Shown here in pieces: positions 23,332-32,900 of a DNA stretch of 64,000 nucleotides. Source of the stretch: Beverwykella pulmonaria (taxonomy: Eukaryota; Ascomycota; Dothideomycetes; Pleosporales; Melanommataceae); NCBI GenBank assembly GCA_001599595.1, contig BCHH01000006.1:2526319-2590318 (forward strand), written 5' to 3'. Numbering within the stretch: the first letter of the stretch is position 1; the number at the start of each line of letters is the position of its first letter. Made by a program: the position numbers and the translations under genes. Under the pieces are notes generated by a model. That model was not told the origin of the DNA. It saw only the letters and a list, made by a program, of their open reading frames with translations, and did no database searches.

Positions 23332-24269
23332 CAGAGATGGCAACAATCAATCCGAATCCAAGTAATTGATTGATCAATTGATTATGTAACAATTCAATCA
23401 ATTCAAGTCGTTCATTGAGATTTTTGCAATCAAATCAATCTCTGCTTCAAAGATTGATTGGATAATTGATCTAATTGATACCTATTTTTTGTTATATGTA
23501 AGAGTGATTGTTGGCAAGTTTTTAGTCAGAATTACCAGTACCAGTAGATGCCCGGGCCTAACCCTGCGCTTTTATTGGTCAAAGAATTTAGGTGGCGCGT
23601 AAGACAGCTGCTAAGAAGTTATTTTTGAAGTTTCTAACCACCAAAGTCTCTTATATTGATACATGGTTTATTTAGAAGGAGCTCTATCTAGTTTATATAC
23701 AATTAAGCCCGTTGTTCCCCGTGTTTTACGCGTTAAATAAAGCACAGTAGTTACAAAGGCCACTGTGCAACGTGAAAAGACGTGTTTCTGTGCACAAACG
23801 TGCTTATTTTCGCATTAAATAGATCAGCAGCGCGCGTAGGATACATAAAGACATAAGCCAAGTACTGATGTTGGAAATTATGGATTCTCTCATCACAGTT
23901 GAGAGGATTAGAAGCGTCGCACACACAAAGGGCTTTGTCGTCAAGGAACACGTATAATTGACATGGTTATGTTCATGTCAAATTTGGGTCAATAACGCGT
24001 GTAGGATAAGAAACAAAGTTTAGGGGTAGTATAGGTCTCTCAGTCGAAAGGCTTTGAGAGAATTCTAGCTGTTGTGCGAGTAAGACTTTACTCTAATAGG
24101 TATGGTGTTCGCGAAACTGCTGAGATAATCATCAATTCCCAATCAGTTTCCAATTCAATTCACCTCCTCTACCCTATCAAGTCAATCAATTCAATCTACT
24201 ACGGGCAAGCTCATCAATCAAATCAATTGGATAAAGAATAGTTGATTGAATTGATTGTTGCCAACTCTG
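23332..24269. mobile_element. hAT-type non-autonomous element, 938 bp
   Basis: Ends are inverted repeats: left CAGAGATGGCAACAATCAAT, right (reverse complement) CAGAGTTGGCAACAATCAAT, one mismatch in 20. It is flanked by a perfect 8-bp direct repeat GTAGTTAA at 23324-23331 and 24270-24277. The CAGNG start, the TGGCAA core and the 8-bp duplication are diagnostic of hAT transposons. Both subterminal regions (23340-23480 and 24130-24255) are packed with CAATCAATT/GATTGATT words, typical of transposase-binding subterminal repeats. The interior has no hAT transposase; a 66-codon frame at 23751-23951 is unassigned. So it is a non-autonomous (MITE-like) copy. Confidence 0.9.
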
Positions 24270-24277
24270 GTAGTTAA

Positions 24278-24336
24278 GACCGGGTTCGAACGTGATCATG
24301 GGATGTGAAGCTCAACCACTCTGCGAGAGAGTAACA
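24278..24336 (-). other. tRNA-like Pol III box pair (SINE or decayed tRNA?)
   Basis: On the minus strand TCGCAGAGTGG (24316-24326) matches the A-box TRGYNNARNGG at 10 of 11 positions, and CGTTCGAACCC (24282-24292) matches the B-box at 10 of 11, 23 bases apart. A complete tRNA cloverleaf cannot be drawn: T-stem and anticodon arm do not pair. Best read as a SINE head or a decayed tRNA, into whose 3' side the hAT element inserted. Confidence 0.4.
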
Positions 24337-24470
24337 ACAATTCAGCTTAAATAAGGAGATCTAATCGCTTCATTTGCTATGTTGAGTTGACTATGAAGAA
24401 AAGAAAGACATTCAAGGAGCTTCTACTCGTGGTCAGTAGGAAATGAGAATAGGCGAAGTAGGAGAGATAC

Positions 24471-25129
24471 TGCAGTGGAGTAAAGGTGTGCGATAACAAA
24501 ATGATCACACGGGGGTAGGAGGGCGACTCGCAGCCATGCGATGTCCGAAGCAGCAATGCACTGAACGGCGGGAGAAGAATCAAGGTGGAGGTTTGGCAGA
24601 AGACTGTTTGCAATTTCGTTGTATCTAGCTACCAAACCAAATGAAAGATGAAGAAGTGATGAAAAACAGATAAAGTGTTGGAATATATATAGAACATGGT
24701 GATCACGTGGTGATGTTGTGATCACGTGTTTATCACATGAGACACTAGCGGTGCTTGGCGGCAAAGAGATGATACAACCTCCTGAGCCTCACCTCAGATA
24801 GACACAGACACGAATCAATACTTTGCTTAGAACCCCCTTTGTTGCTATTGCAATAGCCCTGTGGAACCAACATAAAGCATTCGTGATCTTGTTGGGGGTT
24901 GGTTCGTGTGTGCTTGTGCAATCGTTGTGCGATGTGGTATCTGATTCTGATGGGTTCGTTGTCGATGGATGTGGGTGTCGTGTTCGGGTCCCCATATATA
25001 TACCGCGTTGAGTGATGACGAAGCAAGCAGCTGACAGAGAAACCAAGACCTGTTCCCTGCACCATGCATCCAAGCCTTCCACCTATGCCAGTGGTATATT
25101 CGCGCAAAGTAGCACTTTGCTACGGCGCG
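24471..25129 (+). repeat. Dispersed repeat, copy A
   Basis: Strongly similar, same orientation, to 36416-36867. Shared blocks include GGGGTAGGAGGGCGACTCGC, TAGCTACCAAACCAAATG, CCCATATATATACCGCGTTG and CGCGCAAAGTAGCACTTTGC. Copy A has about 200 bp (24680-24880) absent from copy B, containing two TGATCACGTG palindromes. No coding capacity or terminal repeats found. On the minus strand GTATATATATGGG could be a promoter TATA box, so a solo LTR or an unclassified MITE is possible. Confidence 0.85.
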
Positions 25130-25920
25130 ATACTTGTAACTTTAGGGGCAGGGGTTTCCTCACCGGGAAATGTGACAAATAACGACTGGATGAGAAGTGC
25201 GGTATATTCCCCTTATCCTTCGAGAATGAAGATGCAAGAGTTAACTACGACACCAGGCGATTGTAAGGATACATTGACTGTCAAAGGTCCTAAGTTTGGA
25301 GCATAAACTTCAAAGGGATGGCTTTGGCTTTGGTTTAAGGTAGTCCTATCATGATTCTTACAAGTACAACGTATAATTCTCTAAGATGGGCCTTTTTTAG
25401 GTTTCTGCTATAGAAAACACAGAGTTAACTAGAACGAAAGCTGTAGGTATTAAACCAGCCTCGCTCTTCCCATGTCATGTGGAATGCAGCACACATAGAT
25501 AAGAGAATGGTCATCGCATGCAGTTCTTCTCCAATCTTTTTCTACTGCATCACCCTTGAAAGCTGCGTCTTGTTCTCTTTTCCGTGAATTTGATCCACAA
25601 ATCAGATGCATTATTCATAACGGCAGACTGTGCCATTTAACAGGGCTGAACTGCCTTTTGCATTATCCTTTTGGCCATGCGTGGGTTTTTGGTTTGCATG
25701 ATAGGCTGCTAAGGGATTTAAATTTTGATTTCGAAGAGACGCTGCGAGGCATGAAGATCTACAGATTTTCTTCAGACTAGAAATGAGTTCCTGGGTAGGA
25801 AATGTGGAAATACAATGTACTTCCATTCTGTTGATACAAAGGATGCCAATCTGCGATGCTCTAGAGCAGAACACATTAGCAAGTACAGTAACCATAATGA
25901 ATCCATACAGTGTTGATTGC
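25130..25920. other. Intergenic, nothing recognised
   Basis: AT-rich, short unassignable frames only. Includes the 3' flank of the carbonic anhydrase-like gene. Confidence 0.5.
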
Positions 25921-26592
25921 TTAGCTAGTAGTCAACTGAAGACATTCCTTCTTGTCATCATCGTACATGAAGGCATAAACCTTGAGACCTCGACCATGCA
26001 CAGCATCTAAAACCGTTTTCTTGCTCAACAAATCTTGAAACTGGCACCAAGTATGAAGTTCTGCGAATAAACGTTGGCGTTCGGAAAGGTCCTCTATTCT
26101 CTCTAGCTCGACCTGCCAAGATTCGTAATGTTTACGAACGTCCCTGGGCTTGCATAAGTGTTTGACACCCCAACCAAGCGGAGATATCTCACTTCAACCA
26201 AGAGTCAACAACATCGCTCTTCCTGAAATCCGGATTGACAAAACTGCAGCTATAATGACCGCAGACCACGATATGGTTCACCTAATGGCACATGAAGGTT
26301 AGAAAATCTTTAGTATGCAAAGTGATTGAATTGCCATTCTACATACCTTTTCCACCCTCAACGTATATTCTACTAAGCTAGACGTGCTTAGATCTTGGTT
26401 CGAGAGAATATTGCCAAGATTTCTATGCTCAATAATCTCTCCTGGCACCAGCCCGAGCTCTAGTGCCTCCTCAAATCTATTGCTGAAGCAGCCGAACCAT
26501 AGGACCTGGGGCTTGGCGACACCAAGAGACGGAATCAATCCATGACGGACTGGTAGGCGCAAGAAAGGCACAAGACTTGGGACAGCTGCCAT
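25921..26592 (-). CDS. Beta-carbonic anhydrase-like protein, active site altered
   Basis: Model complement(join(25921..26143,26193..26281,26347..26592)), 185 residues; introns 65 nt (GTATGT, branch CTAAC) and 49 nt (GTGAGA...CCCAG). Family signatures in order: VLWFGCFSNRFEEALELGLVPGEI, EHRNLGNIL, LVEYTLRVEKV, NHIVVCGHYSC, and the C-terminal block VELERIEDLSERQRLFAEL...VYAFMYDDDKKE. Beta-carbonic anhydrases interconvert CO2 and bicarbonate using Zn held by Cys, His and Cys, with an Asp/Arg pair in CxDxR. Here the first motif is C-F-S-N-R: Cys and Arg remain but Asp is Ser. His and Cys of CGHYSC remain. The protein is about 30 residues shorter than usual at the N-terminus. It may be a decaying paralog or a non-catalytic relative. 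All three exons are open. Confidence 0.82.
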
Positions 26593-27087
26593 AGAATGGA
26601 GCGAATGCGTTGGTTTGTGCGAGTTTGTGTCAATGAATTCTGGAAGAAAACTTTTCAAGAATTGCCCGCTTCCCTCACCAACTTATCGGGGAATTCTCGG
26701 TGCATTTTACTCTATTGCACGAGCCTAGAATACCATCGCTTTGTGTGGCGTAGCGTCGCACATTCCACGGGTATCATTCGGCGGAGGAGAGGGCAGGCAT
26801 GACAAATCCTTGGGTGTGTGAGGTGCTCTGGACATTTGGGCATTCCTCTGTCTCCTCAACTTCTCGCCTCAACTCAACTCAACTTCATGTACCAGCTTAA
26901 ACTTGCAACAAACTGATCATTGGGTGTCCTCACTTACTTTCTTTCTTTTACGATCTTATTCCTCGCAAGTGAGCTCAGTACATTTGGACGACCATTCATG
27001 TTTCTTACTTTTGACAGGATTGCATCAGTGGTCACGGCTTTCTTTCATAGTTCGACAACCGCTCACAACAATCCGCGCACATACGCA
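26593..27087. other. Divergent intergenic region
   Basis: Lies between the carbonic anhydrase-like gene (minus) and the small plus-strand gene, so it probably holds both promoters. The plus-strand frame runs open from 26920, but residues before 27088 look like leader. Confidence 0.45.
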
Positions 27088-27294
27088 ATGGTCATCGCCC
27101 GTCGATTTTCTATTACGAATTTTGCAATTGCAACCTCGGCCTTATGCTTTCAGGTTTTCGTGTTATATCCTTGGCATCAGAAGCTGGACGAGGATTTCGA
27201 AAAAGTGAAGCAAGAAGTTCGTGAGAATGAACAAGCTCGTGCTAGAGAAGCGCGGGCGATAAAAGACCTCCTTGAACCATTATTGAAGCCATAG
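27088..27294 (+). CDS. Small single-pass membrane protein, 68 aa
   Basis: Reads MVIARRFSITNFAIATSALC..., a basic start, one hydrophobic helix at about residues 8-28 (NFAIATSALCFQVFVLYPW), then a charged helical tail KLDEDFEKVKQEVRENEQARAREARAIKDLL. This composition (short, Arg-rich N-terminus, one helix, coiled coil) resembles small mitochondrial inner-membrane or assembly proteins such as those of the Pet117 type, but I cannot assign a family. The start at 27088 is preferred over 26920 because the upstream 56 codons look non-coding; an upstream exon is possible. Confidence 0.5.
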   Translation: MVIARRFSITNFAIATSALCFQVFVLYPWHQKLDEDFEKVKQEVRENEQARAREARAIKDLLEPLLKP

Positions 27295-29937
27295 AATGGA
27301 GATATCTTAGGAGAAATAGAACATTTGCCGTATGCCATCTAATTTCGAAGTTGCTCACTAGTACTGACTGTTTGGCTGAGGACATTTCAGGCCACATTTA
27401 AGGGCCAAATAGATATCATCTACGCCATCCAGGGATAGTTGCGTCACCGATCTTGGATTAACGGGCACTACGTGGACGATTCTTGGAATTCAAAGAGCAA
27501 AAAGCCACATACTTGAACTCGAGATGCGGTATTACAGCTGTGTCTCCATGGGCCAAATGGTCGTGGGGAATACAAAAGATGGAATCGGTTCAATTTTGGA
27601 CTTCAAGTTCAATATTCGAGCATGTATGGGATGCGGTGTGATCTTGAGTTGCGTCAGCCGTCACAGTGGAAGGACCGAGCTTCACGAAGCTCTTTTGTCC
27701 GAGTCTTTTCCGAAAAGGCTATTAACTGAACGCTCACCGCAACCTCGCTAGCACGGCTGTCCCAAGCGGTTGGAATCCGATGCTTCTCCGAAGTTCTTGC
27801 TGCAGATTAACTTAGACGCCAGTGGTTTCGGACAAATATCGGTGCAGCTCCGAAGCAGACATCAAGCCGGTTCCGAGAAAAGTCGTATGACTCCGTGCGC
27901 TGATGCGCAATCCCACCTCATTTGTACTCGTGGTTAGTGTCACGAGTGAGAAGCGGGAGTCAATCGTATGATGGGTAAAGTGTGTATAAAGAGCGTGAAA
28001 GCCGTGAAGATCTGACTGCTCGCACGACGACTATATATATATCCATGAAGGGTGAACTAGCTAGAATAGGACATATGGTATGTCACGTGATACACGTGAC
28101 AGTTAGTGCGCGGTGGTCCTGGATTCACGTGCAGAGGAGAAATCTAAGGAACTTCAATCATACACCATAACAAACAAGTCTTTTTAGTAGCAATTTTGCA
28201 GCCCAGATATGCTCAACTATGCGCAATACACCTCAATTTGGCCTCCCTACTCATGCTGCTATTAATAACAAACACTACCGTGGCCGCAAGGAGCGCTTTC
28301 CTAAAAACTTTATAGTTGTAAGCAGTAGTGTGGAGGAAATGGCATCAAGATGTGTATTCGGTGTGATGTATGTACAGTACAACTGATATATATATATGAC
28401 AGACTGATTAGTCAGTGGCATATCCACGTGACGGTAGTGTCCTGCTTACAGCATAATATCAGCATTTCCCTCGAGGAAGCTTACTCAGTGATACGAAAGT
28501 CGCTAGTGAACCCGAATAGTTTGATGTTGTTGACCAGTTTGGAATCTCGCTCCTCCCATGATTGATCTGAGCTAAATCTTGCGCACTCATTTGGCGAATA
28601 CTTGTCAGGTGTATATGGTTTCCGAATGCTCCTCCGACATAAGCCCTTTGAACTGATACCACGAGTTGAAGCTCTCTTGACGACTCCCCGACTAGACCCA
28701 CCCCTATACTTGCCGACTCGTCCCTGCGTCGCTGATTTGTTGTTGTTTCTTGATACCATTAGAGACCTTGTAGCCACTGGCACTTGTAAAGAATAATCCA
28801 AGGGTCTCTTATGTGGAGGTTCGAACACACTTTGAACCCGAAGCCGGAATTTCAGCGCCTAAGTACTGCTGTGAGCTAAAGGTAGGTTAGTATAGAGCAG
28901 TTGCTGGGTCAACAGCCTCGGGAACTTCACTACTTAGCCCGACTAATAATTAACTTTGCTATGCCAGTCCTCCCATGGCCTGGTACACTGCTACTTCATC
29001 ATCAAAGACTCCTCTGAAGCGCAATCAGCATATCACGACGCCTTCAAAACGGGTATGATGCTTTGAAATTGGCTAGTGCCTGACTTGCCATGGGTCCTGT
29101 TTTTGTTCACGTGGTGGACCCTGTTCCAAGCATGGAGGTTGTGCTCGGAAACTTCTTAAGATGTGGCAAGTTACTTAATCAGTGGCAACAACTCCCACTC
29201 CAACGTCTTTCTTCGTCCACGCCACAAAAAATAAACGACTCTCAGATAACCCAATAGCCAGAGTGGGTCAGCAACCCTCCCTACATGCAGTGGCAAACGG
29301 TAAAGAACTTTAGGAGCACCGCCAAACCCGCTCACTTAACACGTGTTATAATGTGAACAAATGTACGCACACCCGCGCGAGGCTTTGAAATTTTTGGCTG
29401 GAGATGAAAAGAGGAGCCGAAGTGCGTGTTGCCACTCGGAACATCCGCTACGGTTGATGTGGTGGAAGCCAAGGGATTTCGAGCGGAGCCTCCGCTTCTT
29501 TGACTCTTGTGAGCCTATACTGGTAGCGTACGGCAATAGGAATCGTCGAGTCAGAAGGGCACTGGTCCAAGTTTAAACATAATTATGTAAAATCCCTAGC
29601 ATCAGAAGACGACTAGTACTGTAAGCAGGGGTGGTGAAAATAAAAATGATGTATATTCCGACGTGTATGTATTAAGTGAGGTTAATATATATGTAGGAGT
29701 GGGCTGATTAGTTAGTAGTAAACTACGTAACTGTAGGTATCTTGGGCTTCCAACTACATATAATCCTTTACACCAATAGGCTTTAATGAAATTCGGTGTT
29801 ATGTTAATATATACGTTAACTCCCAAATAGGCTTTTTCTTAACTATTCCGCTTCTCGCGCATCAATTTTAGAATACCTTGAATAGTTAACAGTAATACGC
29901 GAATATGTACTTTATAAGCCCCACCTATATAGAACAA
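27295..29937. other. Long gene-poor stretch
   Basis: About 2.6 kb with no recognisable gene. Near-palindromes with CACGTG cores occur at 28083-28101 and 28424, with (TA)n runs nearby at 28030-28042 and 28386-28398, suggesting repeat debris. A 115-codon minus-strand frame at 28481-28828 is basic and unassigned. The right end is the 3' flank of the ANK-HET gene. Confidence 0.5.
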
Positions 29938-32900
29938 TCACCCAAGGACAACTTTAATAGGCTCAGAGCAATTTTCTTCCCAGACAACCTTCGGAATACG
30001 CCCCGCAGCTCGCCGAAAGGCAATATCACCTTTACGCTCAATCCAAAGCACATTATAGAAATAATAGTCTCCTCCACCCTCCCCATCCTTTATAGGACGA
30101 GAGGCAGTTCTCTTAGTATTATTCTTAGTATCACTCTCAGCGTCTCGCTTAGCCTCTGGGGAAGTGTTAGCCCGAGATAATATACAATCCTGGAGTGTAG
30201 TGGCTTGATAGTAAAAAGGATGGCTCCACTGTTCAGCTACTTTAGCCTCGCCGTCGTTTTCGATGCTGCCGCCTGGTAGAACCCGCTGGAACTGAATTTT
30301 CAGGCCGTGGGGGTATGAATAACTGCGGGTCCGATCAATTCTCTCCTCGAACGCAGACTCAAGCTCCGTGCAGCTGACAGATCCTGAAGAGATGGCAATC
30401 AGCTCAATCTTCTGGCCAGGTTCAACTTTAGCGTCATCCATCCGCCGTAGCAGCCCTGCTGGCTTGCCTTGCCGGTCTTCTAGGCAAAGAACATGGCATA
30501 TATCCTTGGAATTTGGACCCTTGGTGAATTGGCGAAGCTCAAACACTGATTCTTTGAATGCCGCGTGGTACCTAACACCACCTACTGGTTTGAGGATTGC
30601 CCCCACGCGGAAGAAAGCTTGTGCTGCTTCGCAAGACAAGAATGGCCAAATATTTTGATGCAATGCCGTGGACGGAGGAGCATCATTGATAGGCACAGGA
30701 TGCTTGAAACGGTTAATAGTGTCAGATGTGTGCATGAAATAGACGCCATCGCTTCCGTGGGAGAGCTTAGAACAGTCGCCTGTATATCGAGACCATCCGT
30801 TAGGAAGCGTGTCATCTTTGTTTGCGCGGAAGTCTTCGTACTTCCTGAGCGTCACAGGTTCAACTATTCGTTCCTCTTGTTGCATGTCTTCAGAAATCAC
30901 GGACCACTGAACGAGACCCCAAGTGCGCCAAGTTAGCGCTCGAGACTGATACGCAGCGCTGTCGAGGTATGCAAGTCCTGTGCGAAGGCTAAAGGGATCA
31001 ACCGGGCACTGCCAACCGCACCACGACCATGAAGGAAGATATCTGGGTGGTGCTATCGCGCCGCCGTCTTTTGCGATTCTGCGCTTTGCTTTACTGAAGG
31101 GCTGCCATAGTAATGCAATATCAAGGAATAATCGCGGTCCACTTACAAATCCAGAGGGGAAGCCGCGCGCGAAAGAGCTCAGAATGCCAGAAAATGCCGG
31201 TATGCAGTCTTGGGGGTAGGTGAGATCCCGATTATTGTAGAGGCACACCAGCTCGGTATAAATGCCAAAATCCGGCCAGGACATAGACGACATCTGTCGC
31301 GCCATCTCATAGTACGGCATAGGACATGTGCCGTCCGTCTCTGCCTTTGACCCCGGAATCAGGTCATCCTTATCCCAGACGGAACGCTGGCAATCCCAAA
31401 ACACGTCTCCATCGACAAATATGACGGCCCTCTTCGATAAAATCTGCTCCTGAAACGTCCACCCGCGCGTAGCCCACTTAGTGCAAAAGAGACTAGAATA
31501 AAGGTCCTCAATATACTCCTTAGCCGGCCTTACATTGTGTCTTGAGATGTTCCCTATTTTTGGTTTGGTAGTGTTTCGCCGCATGCCGAATAACCCCGAT
31601 GATGTGGCAGCAATGACAGTAAAGTATGCGCCAGAGTAGTACCCGTCCATACGCTCGACTTGCGCGCGTGTGTCTCCGCTATATTGGACGATACACAGGC
31701 AATCGACCCACAGGTACCTCTCTCCAAGCCTCCGTACTAGATCAATAGTATCCTTTATTACTTGGGGAAGGTAGACTGCAGCGGTTCTATTGAGGTAGCC
31801 GGGGTTCTGGAAGTCAGACAGATTGGTCCGCTTCAGCAATAGTCTCTCTGCATTTTCTTGATCGTTTTGCCAGACGTAGCTCAAAGCTATATATCGGGAC
31901 ACAGTACGCCCTGGTACTATGCATGCATCATGCGTGTCGATGACCCAGTCAGGAATCAGGTGAGGCTGTCGGTTTTGAACTGGCGTGGGCTGACAGTAAC
32001 CATCGTGCCGCTCGTCACAGGCTTTAATCCATCGAGCGAGACAGCAAGAGTCAATCTCGAGGCCAATTTTGGCCTTGGGGTCCGCGTCTACCTTGCTGCT
32101 ACTAAGGAGCAGCTTTACGACCGCTTCATGCCCGCTTTCTGCCGCCCACTCCAGCGGGGACACATCATACTCATCCTTCGAGTCCGGATCCACTTTGCCG
32201 GTATCAACTAGCAGCTTTGTGACCGCCTCATACCCGCTTCGTGCAGCCCACGATAGCGGCGTTCGACCTGACCCGGTATCCTTTAAGTCTGGGTTTACTT
32301 TTCCGCTATCAAGCAGCTCCTTGACAACCGTCTCGTGTCTATTTCGTGCAGCCCACGATAGAGGCGTCCAACCTGACGCCGTATCCTTCAGGTCGGCGTC
32401 TACTTTGCCGCTATTAAGCAGTATTTTTACAACCCCCTTGTGCCCGTTCTCTGCAGCTAACGACAGCGGCGTTCGACCTGACCTCGTATCTCTTGAGTCC
32501 GCATCCACTTTTCCAGTATCAAGCAGTATTTTTACAACCTCCTTGTGCCCGTTCTCTGCAGCTAACGACAGCGGTGTTCGACCTGACCTCGTATCTCTTG
32601 AGTCCGCGTCCACCTTTCCGGTATCAAGCAACATTTTTACAACTCCCTTGCGCCCTTCCTCCGCAGCCGACGACAGTGGCGTCTGACCGTCCTTATCCTT
32701 CGAGTCTGGGTCCACTTGATCAGTGTCAAAAAGTAGCTTCGCAATCGCACCACGCCCGCTTTGTACAGCCGACCACAACGGCGTCTGGCCATTCTCATCC
32801 TTCGAGTCCGGATCCACTTTGCCTGTACCAAGTGGCAGTTTCACAACCTCCGTGTGCCCGCGTTGTGAAGCCGACCGCAGCGGCATCTGACTGGACCTGT

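Noticed and set aside
28818..28835. tRNA B-box-like GGTTCGAAC
   Set aside because: No A-box at a suitable distance and no T-stem pairing.
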